A DNA stretch of 64,000 bases from Streptomyces neyagawaensis (lineage in GTDB: Bacteria; Actinomycetota; Actinomycetes; Streptomycetales; Streptomycetaceae), in assembly GCF_023516595.1 (NCBI RefSeq), contig NZ_JAMGBG010000067.1:62001-126000 (forward strand). The letters are read 5' to 3'. A program made the position numbers and the translations under genes. Shown one piece after another: positions 56,216 to 64,000 of the stretch (its first letter is position 1; each line of letters starts with the position of its first letter). The notes under the pieces were generated by a model, which searched no databases, had not been told where the DNA came from, and was given only the letters and a program-made list of their open reading frames with translations.

Positions 56216-57989
56216 CCTTGGACAGGGGCTGCGGGACATACGCGCCCGCCTGGAGCGGCGTGAGACGGAACTGAGCGAGCTGAAAGGCCAGTACGGCGCC
56301 CTGTCGGGGCACCTGAACACCCTGCGTGGCACCACGAGCGAACTGGCCACCACCGTGAACTCGGTGAACGACGCGACCGTCCAGCTGCGAACCGAGCTGG
56401 ACGGCACCAAGTCCGATGTCGGCAGGCTCCAGGCGGACTTCACGGACTTCCGCTCCCAGTACGAGCGTGACCAGGCCGTTCTCAGAGCCCAGTTCGAACT
56501 CGACCGCATCACCGAGGAGTGGCGCCAGAAGTTCGGCAACCGCAACAGGATCCGTTCCCTCGCCGGAGGCCTCGTCCGGCAGCTCACGCCGAAGCTGGTG
56601 AGGCGGCAGGTGCTGCGCACGGAGAATCTCCGCAGCCAGGTGGAGGCCCACCTCTTCCACGACCCCGACTTCTGGCTCGCCCACGCCACCCTGGCGGTCG
56701 CCGCCCGGCTCGACGGCGACGAGGAACTCGAACTCAGCTCGATGGGCCAGGCCCAGCTCCTCGCGCCCGGCAAGGCCGACCTCTTCTTCGCGCTCGCCGC
56801 CGCCCGGGCCGGCGACCACGAGCGGGCCGGCACCTGGATGGACGGCTATCTGCAGAGAGCCGTGAACCCCGATCGGCTCGGCCGGGACTTCCTCGTCGTC
56901 CTCGACGCGGTCGCCAGCCGTGAACTCGGTGACCACGCCCACCGGTACGCCCGCCAGGTGATGGTGCGTTGGGCCGCCGAGGCCTCGGCCGGATCGGCCG
57001 CGGCCAGAGCGAGCGTGCACCGATGGAAGCCGCAGCTGACCAAGCTGCTCCTCGCGCCCGGCGACCACTACGCGCCCCTGGACCAGGTATGCGGCGCGCG
57101 CTGGCAGGATCTCCAGGAGGGCTGGCGTCTGGCCACGGTCGCCACCGCCACCCTCGACCATCTCCGCAAGGAGTTCCCGCCGCCGCCGGACGGGCCCGCC
57201 CCCGCGTCGTCACACCCGTACGCGGAGGCCGCGATCGACCGTCTCATCGACCACCTGGAGCCTGACGAGGCCGCTCTCCACACGAAGATCGAGTGGCTGC
57301 GACGGTTCGTCGACCACCGCGGTGACGAAGCGGCCGCACGGGAGGAGCAGGAGCTGCGCCGCCAGGTGGACGCCGAGGTCATGGACTTCGGCACCCTGCT
57401 CGACAACGCGGTGTTCAAGCCCAGCCAGGTCGCACTCGGCGACGACGCGCGCCGTCTCGCCCTGATGGAGGTGCTGCCCAATCTCCGCGTCGCCGCCGAG
57501 GAGATCACGGCCGCCTCGCGGAGACACCGACAGCCCCACATCCGCGTCGCGATCGAGCACTGGCACACCGATCTGCCCACCGATCCGTCGCAGCCCGTCG
57601 ACGCGCGCGCCCTCGCCGACGACCTGGATGCCGACCTGCTCGCCCGCACCGAAGAGGCGGCCAGGAAGGTGGACCGTGATCCGGTGCGCCTGTTCGGGGG
57701 AACCGCCGGCGGAGCGGCCGTCGCCCTTGTCACGCCGTGGCTGCTCGCGGAGGCACTGATCTGGCCCGTCGTGTTCATCGGAGTGGCCATCATGGGCTGG
57801 GGACTGATGGACCTGAGTCGCGTCCCCGCCCAGCGCAGACGCATCCATGAGGACGGCGTCCTGCGGCGCCGGAGAGCACAGCAGACGCTGAGTCAGGTAC
57901 TCGGCCAGCGCATCAGATTCTTCTCCGACTGGAACGCACACCTCGCGCGGCTGGAAGAGCTGCGTGTCTGGGACCCGATGGGCAAGTGA
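56178..57989 (+). CDS. Coiled-coil membrane protein paired with a kinase
   Basis: A 603-residue protein starting at GTG 56178 with AAAGGGGGAG upstream. Residues 10-110 are a long coiled coil (GLRDIRARLERRETELSELK, TTVNSVNDATVQLRTELDG). A helical middle part follows (HLFHDPDFWLAHATLAVAAR, LFFALAAARAGDHERAGTWM), TPR-like in pattern. Two TMs lie near residues 510-545 (AAVALVTPWLLAEALIWPVV, FIGVAIMGWGLMDLS), and the end is cytoplasmic and Arg-rich. I recognise no family. The kinase gene starts 4 bp downstream, so this is a likely substrate, scaffold or membrane partner of the kinase. Confidence 0.75.
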   Translation: MGELSEDDVSLNDLGQGLRDIRARLERRETELSELKGQYGALSGHLNTLRGTTSELATTVNSVNDATVQLRTELDGTKSDVGRLQADFTDFRSQYERDQAVLRAQFELDRITEEWRQKFGNRNRIRSLAGGLVRQLTPKLVRRQVLRTENLRSQVEAHLFHDPDFWLAHATLAVAARLDGDEELELSSMGQAQLLAPGKADLFFALAAARAGDHERAGTWMDGYLQRAVNPDRLGRDFLVVLDAVASRELGDHAHRYARQVMVRWAAEASAGSAAARASVHRWKPQLTKLLLAPGDHYAPLDQVCGARWQDLQEGWRLATVATATLDHLRKEFPPPPDGPAPASSHPYAEAAIDRLIDHLEPDEAALHTKIEWLRRFVDHRGDEAAAREEQELRRQVDAEVMDFGTLLDNAVFKPSQVALGDDARRLALMEVLPNLRVAAEEITAASRRHRQPHIRVAIEHWHTDLPTDPSQPVDARALADDLDADLLARTEEAARKVDRDPVRLFGGTAGGAAVALVTPWLLAEALIWPVVFIGVAIMGWGLMDLSRVPAQRRRIHEDGVLRRRRAQQTLSQVLGQRIRFFSDWNAHLARLEELRVWDPMGK

Positions 57990-57993
57990 ACAC

Positions 57994-59121
57994 ATGGTGG
58001 AACCCGGCCGTGTCCTGGACCGGCGCTACAGGCTCGACGCACGGCTCGGACGCGGTGCCCAGGGATCCGTCTGGCTCGGCCGCGACCTGCGTCTCGACTG
58101 TCCGGTGGCCGTGAAGGTCGCGACCCCGCGCGCCGCGGGAGAACCCTCGGCCGAGCTGCATCGCCATATCGCCCGCTTCCGCCGCGAGGCCCAGGCGATG
58201 GCCCGGATCCGCAACCGGCCGCATGTCGCCGTCATCTACGACCACGGGGAGGACGGCGACATCCTGTACTCGGTCATGGAGTACATCGACGGGACACCGC
58301 TGTCCGCCCTCACCGGTCAAGGACGCCACGTCACCCTGGAACAGACCGTGCGCTGGACCCGGCACATCTGCGACGGCCTCGCCGACGCCCACGACGCCGA
58401 CGTGATCCACCGGGACATCAAGCCCAGCAACATCGTCATCGACGCGAACGGGTCGGCGAAGGTCGTCGACTTCGGTCTCGCCCAGCTGCTCAACGCCTCG
58501 TCCACACGTGGCCCCGGCTGGGGCACGCTGCACTACGCGGCCCCCGAACGGCTCGACGGACAGCCCGGCACCGTCCGCAGCGACCTGTACTCGCTCGGCT
58601 GCGTCGTGTACGAGATGATCACCGGCTGGTCTCCCTTCGGGCACCACCGGGACGCGGCCGCCATCATGTGGCACCACGTCAGCAAGGTCCCCGACCCGCC
58701 CGACGACCTGCGTCCGGGTGTTCCCCGACCGCTCGGCCGCCTGGTGATGAGCCTGCTGGAGAAGGCGCCCGGCAACCGGCCGCCGGATGCCAGAGCCGTG
58801 GCGAGGGCACTCCAGCAGATCGAGTACTCCTCCGACGACGACACCACCGATCCACATGTGGACACGCGGCACGTCGCCGAGATCCAGCAACTGGAACGCT
58901 TCATCCAGCGGCACGCGCAGGGGTCTCGGGCCGCGGATCCCGAGGTACTCGACGCCCGCGCCCGGCACGCCGAACTCACCGGCAGGTCCGGGGACTCCCG
59001 AGGGGCTGCCGCCCTCTACCAACGGCTGGCACAGGACTGCGCGAGCCTCGCGCCGCCGGACGAGGACCGGGCCTACGAGGCCTACCGCGAGGCATCCCGG
59101 TGGAAGCAGGTCCCGAGGTGA
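57994..59121 (+). CDS. Ser/Thr protein kinase (Hanks type) with a C-terminal helical tail
   Basis: A 375-residue protein starting at ATG 57994, translationally close-coupled (4 bp) to the preceding gene. The kinase motifs are complete: LGRGAQGSVWLG (P-loop), VAVKVA (Lys), HRDIKPSNIVI (catalytic loop), VVDFGLAQ (DFG) and YAAPERLDG (APE), with SDLYSLGCVVYEMITG. No TM or PASTA domain follows. The last 100 residues are soluble helices with a TPR-like segment (LTGRSGDSRGAAALYQRLAQ). It probably acts with the coiled-coil membrane protein; the signal is unknown. Confidence 0.9.
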   Translation: MVEPGRVLDRRYRLDARLGRGAQGSVWLGRDLRLDCPVAVKVATPRAAGEPSAELHRHIARFRREAQAMARIRNRPHVAVIYDHGEDGDILYSVMEYIDGTPLSALTGQGRHVTLEQTVRWTRHICDGLADAHDADVIHRDIKPSNIVIDANGSAKVVDFGLAQLLNASSTRGPGWGTLHYAAPERLDGQPGTVRSDLYSLGCVVYEMITGWSPFGHHRDAAAIMWHHVSKVPDPPDDLRPGVPRPLGRLVMSLLEKAPGNRPPDARAVARALQQIEYSSDDDTTDPHVDTRHVAEIQQLERFIQRHAQGSRAADPEVLDARARHAELTGRSGDSRGAAALYQRLAQDCASLAPPDEDRAYEAYREASRWKQVPR

Positions 59122-59311
59122 GAGGCACCCCGCACCTGATCGCGCGGAACAGGCGGCACGCCCGGACCCCGGCGGCCGACGCCACGACCTCCACCACCTG
59201 CCCGACACCCCGGCCTGACGACCGCCCCTAGTCGGTCTCGGCCCGCCCCTCCAACCGCCGCCCCCCTCCTCAGAGCCCGGCCAGCCACGTGTGACGGGGA
59301 TCACTCCACTT
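59122..59311. other. Gap between kinase and ECF operon
   Basis: No gene or terminator hairpin was recognised in 59122-59311. The ECF-type promoter begins at 59312. Confidence 0.4.
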
Positions 59312-59341
59312 GGAAAACCCGGCGCCGGAGGCCCGCGTCTA
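59312..59341 (+). promoter_or_regulatory. ECF-type promoter of the sigma operon, probably leaderless
   Basis: GGAAAAC (59312-59318) and CGTCTA (59336-59341) are separated by 17 bp, the spacing and sequences expected for ECF sigma promoters (GGAA-type -35, CGTC-type -10). The predicted start of transcription, about 7 bp downstream, coincides with the GTG start codon at 59348, implying a leaderless mRNA and autoregulation by the encoded factor. Confidence 0.65.
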
Positions 59342-59347
59342 GGGGGT

Positions 59348-59911
59348 GTGAGAGCAGTAAGGAAAGGGCGGGGTGGCGAGCCGGACGAGGAGCGTCTCGT
59401 GCGGCTCGTGGCCCGGGGTGATCGCACGGCGTTCGAGGAGCTGTACCGGCGGACCGCGCCGTGGCTCGCGGTTCGGCTGCGGCGGCGCTGTGCGGACGAG
59501 CAGATCGTCGCCGAGGTCATGCAGGAGACGTATCTGGCGGTGTGGCGCGCGGCGGGCGCGTTCGCCGGGGCGGCGGTCGGCGGCACGGCCGTCGGCTGGC
59601 TGTGGACGATCGCGGCGCGCCGCCTCGTCGACGCGTTCCGGCGGCGGGCCCACCACGCGCAGCCGCCGCCGACCGCCGCCCTCCCCCAGGCGGCGCCCGC
59701 CGCCGAGGAGGAGGCGCTCGCGGCCACCGTCGGCGGTGACGTGGGGGACGCGCTGCGGCGCCTCGCGCCGGAGCTCCGGCAGGTACTGCAGGCGATGGTG
59801 CTCGACGGGCTGTCGGTCCGGGAGACCGCCGTCCTGCTCGGACTGCCCGAGGGCACCGTCAAGACCCGGGCCCGCCGGGCCCGGCTCGCGATGCGGAAGG
59901 CACTGGCTTGA
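59348..59911 (+). CDS. ECF RNA polymerase sigma factor, first gene of the operon
   Basis: A 187-residue protein starting at GTG 59348 (GTG 59291 is an upstream alternative but lies before the putative promoter). Region 2 reads LVRLVARGDRTAFEELYRRT and VMQETYLAVWRAAG; region 4 reads LRQVLQAMVLDGLSVRETAV and LLGLPEGTVKTRARRARLAM. Its stop overlaps the TTG start of the anti-sigma gene. It heads a five-gene chain with an ABC exporter and probably drives its own promoter. Confidence 0.88.
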   Translation: MRAVRKGRGGEPDEERLVRLVARGDRTAFEELYRRTAPWLAVRLRRRCADEQIVAEVMQETYLAVWRAAGAFAGAAVGGTAVGWLWTIAARRLVDAFRRRAHHAQPPPTAALPQAAPAAEEEALAATVGGDVGDALRRLAPELRQVLQAMVLDGLSVRETAVLLGLPEGTVKTRARRARLAMRKALA

Positions 59912-60735
59912 GCGTGGAACACGCGTCGACGCGGATCATCGAGGCCTACGCGCGCGGCGCCACCGGCCTCCCGGACGACGAGGTGTGGGCCGTGGAGGCC
60001 CATCTGGAGGTGTGCCCGGTCTGCCGGGACCGGCTGTCGGCCGCCGTCACCACCGGGGTGCCCGCCGTGGCGTCCCTGGTCGACACCGTGTGGTCCGGCC
60101 TGGAACCGCAGGTGGCGGTCGCCACCACGCCGCCCCGCCGACGCCGGCCGGCGTGGCTGTCGCGGTGGGCGACCCCCGCGATGGTGCCGTGGCTCGCCAT
60201 GGCCGCCGCCGTGACGCTCGCCGCCCTACTGCTCGACCTGCTCGGCGGCAGCCCCCGCCCGGGATCCGGTGAGGTGTCCCCGGTGCTGGTGCTCGCCCCG
60301 GTGCTGCCCGTGCTCGGCGTCGCCGCCTCCTGGGCCCGGGGCCTCGACCCCGCGTACGAGCTGACGGCCTCGGTCCCCCGGGCCGGGCTCCAGCTGGTGC
60401 TGCGGCGGACCGTGGCCGTGCTCGCGGTGGTGGTGCCCGCGCTGCTGGTGGGCGGCTGGGCGACCGGGGTGACGGTCGCGCTGTGGCTGCTGCCCTGCCT
60501 GGCGTTCACCTCGGCGACGCTGGCGCTCGGCGGCGTGATCGGCGTGACCCGCGCCGCCGTCTCGCTGGTGGTGGTGTGGGCCGCCGTGATCGTCGCGCCC
60601 ACCCTCGCCGAGGGCCGTACCACGGTCGCCCTACGGACGGACGGACTGCCCGTGTGGGGCTTGATCCTCGCTCTCGGACTCGGAGTCGTGATCGCCCGCA
60701 GGGGCGCGTACTCCGTGCTGGGAGCCCATCGATGA
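59908..60735 (+). CDS. Zinc-binding anti-sigma factor with membrane domain
   Basis: A 275-residue protein from TTG 59908 (GTG 59914 also possible). The N-terminus has the ZAS motif H-x3-C-x2-C (HLEVCPVCRD, His32, Cys36, Cys39), which holds the sigma factor. About six TMs follow (MVPWLAMAAAVTLAALLLDL, VLVLAPVLPVLGVAASWARG, VWAAVIVAPTLAEG). Multi-pass anti-sigma factors of this type are membrane stress sensors. The overlap with the sigma gene couples their translation. Confidence 0.85.
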   Translation: MSVEHASTRIIEAYARGATGLPDDEVWAVEAHLEVCPVCRDRLSAAVTTGVPAVASLVDTVWSGLEPQVAVATTPPRRRRPAWLSRWATPAMVPWLAMAAAVTLAALLLDLLGGSPRPGSGEVSPVLVLAPVLPVLGVAASWARGLDPAYELTASVPRAGLQLVLRRTVAVLAVVVPALLVGGWATGVTVALWLLPCLAFTSATLALGGVIGVTRAAVSLVVVWAAVIVAPTLAEGRTTVALRTDGLPVWGLILALGLGVVIARRGAYSVLGAHR

Positions 60736-60755
60736 CCATCGGAAAGGACCATCGC

Positions 60756-61562
60756 ATGTCCACGGTGAGCGCGGCCGACATCGCGCCGACGGCCTACGCC
60801 TGGGAGATCCGGGCCGACGGGCTGAAGGTGAAGGTCGGCAAGAAACGCATGGCCGTCGACGGGCTCGACCTGTCGCTGGGCACCGGCGTCCACGGCCTCC
60901 TCGGGCCGAACGGGGCGGGCAAGACCACCCTCATCCGGGCGCTGGCGACCGTGCTGCGCCCCACCGGGGGAACCCTGGAGCTGCTCGGCGAGTCCGTCGG
61001 CGGCCGGGGCGAGCACCGCGCGCTGCGCCGCCGGATCGGCTATCTGCCGCAGGAGTTCGGCTACTACAAGCGGTTCACCGTCCGCGAGTTCGTCGAGTAC
61101 ATGGCGTGGCTGAAGGAGGTGCCCAAGGCGGACATCCCCGCGGCCGTGCAGCGCGCCGTGGAGCGGGTGGGGCTCGCGGACCGCGCCGACGAGCGGATGA
61201 AGACCCTGTCGGGTGGCATGGTGCGCCGGGCCGGTATCGCCCAGGCCATCGTCAACGACCCGACCGTCCTGCTGCTGGACGAGCCGACGGCAGGCCTGGA
61301 CCCGGCGCAGCGGGTGCGTTTCCGGCAGCTGCTGCAAGAGCTGGGCACGGACACCTGTGTCGTCGTCTCCACGCATCTGGTGGAGGACGTCGCGGCCGCC
61401 TGCACGGACGTGGTGCTGTTCGCGGAGGGCCGGCTGGTCTTCCAGGGCACCCCCGACGAGCTGGCCGCAGCGGGCGGCCCCGAGCATGTGGGCGACAGTC
61501 CGCTGGAGCGCGGCTACGCGGCGCTGCTCCAGGGCTCCGCCGGGGAGAGGGGCGCCTGGTGA
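60756..61562 (+). CDS. ABC transporter ATP-binding protein
   Basis: A 268-residue protein from ATG 60756 with AAAGGA upstream; ATG 60732, which overlaps the preceding stop, is an alternative. Walker A is GLLGPNGAGKTTL, the signature LSGGMVRRAGIAQA, and Walker B VLLLDEPTAGLDPAQR; the H-loop reads STHLVEDV. This is the exporter-type (CcmA/DRR-like) subfamily. It probably pairs with the two membrane proteins that follow, under control of the upstream sigma/anti-sigma pair. Confidence 0.92.
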   Translation: MSTVSAADIAPTAYAWEIRADGLKVKVGKKRMAVDGLDLSLGTGVHGLLGPNGAGKTTLIRALATVLRPTGGTLELLGESVGGRGEHRALRRRIGYLPQEFGYYKRFTVREFVEYMAWLKEVPKADIPAAVQRAVERVGLADRADERMKTLSGGMVRRAGIAQAIVNDPTVLLLDEPTAGLDPAQRVRFRQLLQELGTDTCVVVSTHLVEDVAAACTDVVLFAEGRLVFQGTPDELAAAGGPEHVGDSPLERGYAALLQGSAGERGAW

Positions 61563-62938
61563 ACGGCCGTGTCCTGCGTATCGAGCTGAGGCGGTCCGTG
61601 GCCCCGTGGGCCGGCGCCGTGATCCTGGTGACCGCCCTGGGGTTCCTGTACCTGCTGAGCGGGCCCTGGTGGAAGGGCACCGCGCTGTGGACGGCCCAGT
61701 GGACGTCCATGGCCATGTGGACGCGCACCCTGCTGATCTTCCTGTGGCCGCTCGCCGTGGCGCTCGGGGCGCTCCAGGGGTTGCGCGACCACCGTTCGAA
61801 CGTCTCCGAGCTGCTGGCGAGCACCCCGCGGCCCGCCCGGCACCGCGCGGCCATGACGGCGGGCGCGACCACGCTCACCGTGACCCTGGCCTTCGGTCTC
61901 TTCGTCCTCCAGGGCGCGGTCCAGGTCCTCGCCCACGCCCGGTACCACCACCTGGGCTGGCTGCCGATCTCGCTGGTCGGGGGGTTCTCCCTGGTGGCGG
62001 GGGCCGTCCTCGGCATGGGGATCGCACGCGCACTGCCGTCCCCGCTCACCCCGCCCGCGCTGGCCGTGGCCTCCTTCCTGTTCACCGGTTTCGTACGGCA
62101 GTGGTCGGACACCGCGGTGCCGACGTCCACCCTGCCGAACCGGCTGGTGCTGTTGTCGCCGACGGTGGCGGACGTACGGGAGATCCTGCTCACCCTGTCC
62201 ACCTCGGTGCACCTCGGCCAGACGGTGTGGCTGCTCGGCATGGCCGCGACGGGCTTCGCGCTGCTGCTCGCCGTGACCCCGCGCACCCGGCTGCTCGCCC
62301 TGGCCCCCGTGGTGGCGGGCGCGGCGATCGCCCTGCTCGTGCTGCCGTCCGACCCGCGCCGGACGTACGTCGTCGACAAGACCGCCGCCGCGCAGGTGTG
62401 CGACGGGCCGGTGTGTGTGGCCCGCGTCCACGAGGCACGTCTGGACGGGCTCGCGGGCCCCGGCCGCAAGGCGCTCGGCCTGCTGCGCGACGCCCTCGGC
62501 GACCAGGCGCCCACGACCATCCGGGAGATCACCACCCCACGAGGACTCATCGAGCGGCCCCAACGGTCCCGTACGGCCGTGCTCGTCGACTTCGACGACG
62601 ACGCCTTCGCCCGCGTCGAGAGCGAGGACCTGACCCGGGCCCTGGTCGCCCAGGGCATGGCGCCGACGTGCTGGGCACGCAGCCAGCAGGAGAGCGGCAC
62701 ACTGGGCGAGACCGCCGCGCAGAGCGTGGTGGCGGGCTGGGCCCTCGGGAAGCTGGAGCCGATCCGCGGCACCATGCACCCCGCGGAGGAGCAGCTCGCC
62801 ACGGCCCGCCCGGTGTTCCGGGAGCTGGAGGGGCTGCGCTGGTCCGAGCAGGTCGCGCGGATCAGGGCGGCGCACACTGCGGCGGTCTCCTGCGAGGGCG
62901 ACCCGCTGACGGTACTGGAGGGCGGTGCGTCCCGATGA
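61559..62938 (+). CDS. ABC-2-like membrane protein of the exporter
   Basis: A 459-residue protein starting at GTG 61559, overlapping the ATPase stop (GTGA). Six or so TMs occupy the first 260 residues (AVILVTALGFLYLLSGPWWK, LLIFLWPLAVALGALQGLRD, LTPPALAVASFLFTGFVRQW), then a 200-residue soluble C-terminal domain (YVVDKTAAAQVCDGPVCVAR, GRKALGLLRDALGDQAPTTI) that I do not recognise and which is probably extracytoplasmic. The CDGPVC pair could form a disulfide. It is likely the permease. Confidence 0.75.
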   Translation: MNGRVLRIELRRSVAPWAGAVILVTALGFLYLLSGPWWKGTALWTAQWTSMAMWTRTLLIFLWPLAVALGALQGLRDHRSNVSELLASTPRPARHRAAMTAGATTLTVTLAFGLFVLQGAVQVLAHARYHHLGWLPISLVGGFSLVAGAVLGMGIARALPSPLTPPALAVASFLFTGFVRQWSDTAVPTSTLPNRLVLLSPTVADVREILLTLSTSVHLGQTVWLLGMAATGFALLLAVTPRTRLLALAPVVAGAAIALLVLPSDPRRTYVVDKTAAAQVCDGPVCVARVHEARLDGLAGPGRKALGLLRDALGDQAPTTIREITTPRGLIERPQRSRTAVLVDFDDDAFARVESEDLTRALVAQGMAPTCWARSQQESGTLGETAAQSVVAGWALGKLEPIRGTMHPAEEQLATARPVFRELEGLRWSEQVARIRAAHTAAVSCEGDPLTVLEGGASR

Positions 62939-63507
62939 GGTGGCTGACGCTGTACGCGCGGTCCCGCCAGGTGCCCGCCTCCCTCGCCGCGGTGCTGGTC
63001 GGCGCGGTCGCGGTGTGGGCGCTCGCCGGGAACGGCGACGGACGGAGCGCTCCCCTGCTGCCGGTGTTCGCGCTCGCCGCCGGGGTGACGGCGGCCTCCG
63101 TCGGGCTAGGCGGTCAGGACGTGGCGCTGGACCGTACGGCCGCGATCCGCTGGAGGGTCCGCCGCACGGCGCACGTGCTGCTGATCGGCACGGTCGTCTG
63201 CGCGGTGCCGCTGGTCCTGGGGGCGCTCGGCGAGGACCTGGCGACCGCCGGGTTCCTCGCCCGCGACGCGGCGGGGCTGACGGGGCTGGTCGCCGCCGGG
63301 GCGGCGGGGTTCGGGGCGCGGTACGCGTGGACTCCGCCGATCGCCTGGTTGTCCGTCTCGATGGTCACCCCGTCCCCGGAGGGCCTGCCCGAGGAGGTGG
63401 CCGGCTGGCTGCTGCTGCCGCCGGGCACCCCCGCCGCCACCTGGACGGCGCTGGCCCTCGCGGCCCTCGGCACCACGGTGTACGCGCTCGCGGGCCCGAA
63501 GCGGTGA
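62935..63507 (+). CDS. Second membrane protein of the exporter operon
   Basis: A 190-residue protein starting at ATG 62935, overlapping the previous stop by ATGA. Five hydrophobic segments (ASLAAVLVGAVAVWALAGNG, LLPVFALAAGVTAASVGLGG, HVLLIGTVVCAVPLVLGALG, GLTGLVAAGAAGFGARYAWT) and a final one near the C-terminus. No family is recognised. Tight coupling makes it a component of the same exporter; it is the last gene of the chain. Confidence 0.75.
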   Translation: MRWLTLYARSRQVPASLAAVLVGAVAVWALAGNGDGRSAPLLPVFALAAGVTAASVGLGGQDVALDRTAAIRWRVRRTAHVLLIGTVVCAVPLVLGALGEDLATAGFLARDAAGLTGLVAAGAAGFGARYAWTPPIAWLSVSMVTPSPEGLPEEVAGWLLLPPGTPAATWTALALAALGTTVYALAGPKR

Positions 63508-63618
63508 CCGGCACCGGAGGGGCGGCGGAACTTCACGGGGTGCGGCAGCCGTTGGCAGGGTGACGCGTGGAACGTGCGCGGACGCTGGACGACATGGGCT
63601 GAAGCCGAGGTGGCACGG

Positions 63619-64000
63619 ATGGCGATGTGGGATCGGATCAAGGACCAGGCCAAGGGGTTGCAGCAGCAGGCACAGTCACGGGGTCTCGGCGGACCGGGTC
63701 AGGGACACGGCCCGGGACACGGCCAGGGGCACGGCCACGCCCCGGGCCAGCCGTACGGGCAGGGGCACGGACGGCCGGGCGGGTCCAGCGGTTCGAAGGC
63801 CCAGCTGGTCAGCGCCCTCAAGTCCCAGCTGTCGTCGCTGAAGACGGAGCTCAAGAGCGGCGCCTACCGTGACGCGAGCATGGCCATGTGTGCGCTGGTC
63901 GCCGCCGCCGACGGCACGGTGGACCCGGCCGAGCGGCAGCACGTGGAGTCGCTGATCCTGAACAACGACGTGCTGCAGAACTTCCCCGCGGACCAACTGC
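63619..64000 (+). CDS. TerB-like tellurite resistance protein, partial
   Basis: ATG 63619 (or 63625) opens a frame that runs off the right edge after 127 codons. The start MAMWDRIKDQAKGLQQQAQS is followed by a Gly/His/Gln-rich linker (GPGHGQGHGHAPGQPYGQGH) and then a TerB domain (SAYRD-like SGAYRDASMAMCALVAAADG, TVDPAERQHVESLIL). TerB proteins bind divalent metal at the membrane and belong to the tellurite/stress-associated Ter group. The His-rich linker may bind metals (inference). Confidence 0.8.
   Translation, partial: MAMWDRIKDQAKGLQQQAQSRGLGGPGQGHGPGHGQGHGHAPGQPYGQGHGRPGGSSGSKAQLVSALKSQLSSLKTELKSGAYRDASMAMCALVAAADGTVDPAERQHVESLILNNDVLQNFPADQL

Overview
The window is very GC-rich (about 70 percent or more), uses GTG and TTG starts freely, and carries actinobacterial families throughout: DUF5994, DUF6083, DUF998, DUF1707, CU044_5270, an SCO5918-like protein, NfeD/flotillin, SpoIIE phosphatases and many ECF sigma factors. 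It is almost certainly a Streptomyces chromosome, and looks more like accessory or arm-proximal sequence than core. Assignments rest on reading motifs and remembered family features; no database search was possible.

Left part (1-10.5 kb): the tail of an unknown gene, two adjacent DUF5994 genes, small conserved proteins and a PRC-barrel protein. These end at a 3' half-tRNA remnant (3321-3369), which looks like an integration scar. Next come a secreted ricin-lectin protein with an unrecognised C-terminal domain, a fossil 3' end of a GH74-type gene, a secreted PQQ-type sugar dehydrogenase, an NCS1 permease and a frameshifted NUDIX gene. Centre-left (10.6-23.4 kb): DUF6083, a PucR remnant, an NfeD-flotillin pair, DUF998, a truncated regulator beside a 7-bp tandem array, a large sensor/SpoIIE phosphatase, a PHBH-like monooxygenase plus a two-domain O-methyltransferase, and small membrane and regulatory genes.

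Centre (23.5-41.6 kb): secreted polysaccharide-active proteins (GH74 with ricin lectin, an AA10 LPMO under a perfect CebR-type box, a NodB deacetylase), an acyltransferase-like membrane protein with a TTA codon, ArsR, and a large FG-GAP secreted protein. There are two MarR genes flanking a SpoIIE phosphatase and an RsbT-like kinase, with two related TTG-N8-CAA elements nearby. An ECF sigma/CU044_5270 pair and a MITE-like element are also here.

Right part (41.6-64 kb): a repeat-rich stretch with a 0.8-kb minisatellite, then a MerR / cold-shock protein / DEAD-box helicase / SCO5918-like locus. After it come a type II NADH dehydrogenase-like flavoprotein with an ECF41 (SigJ-like) sigma factor, an amidohydrolase, and an oligopeptide-type ABC importer with a fused permease, an upstream iron-box-like palindrome and no ATPase gene. 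A coiled-coil membrane protein is paired with a Ser/Thr kinase. A compact ECF sigma / zinc anti-sigma / ABC exporter operon is read from a probable leaderless promoter, and a TerB-like gene runs off the right edge.

Polysaccharide turnover, partner-switching signalling and ECF-type stress regulation are the recurring functions. Tandem repeats and gene remnants are unusually frequent.
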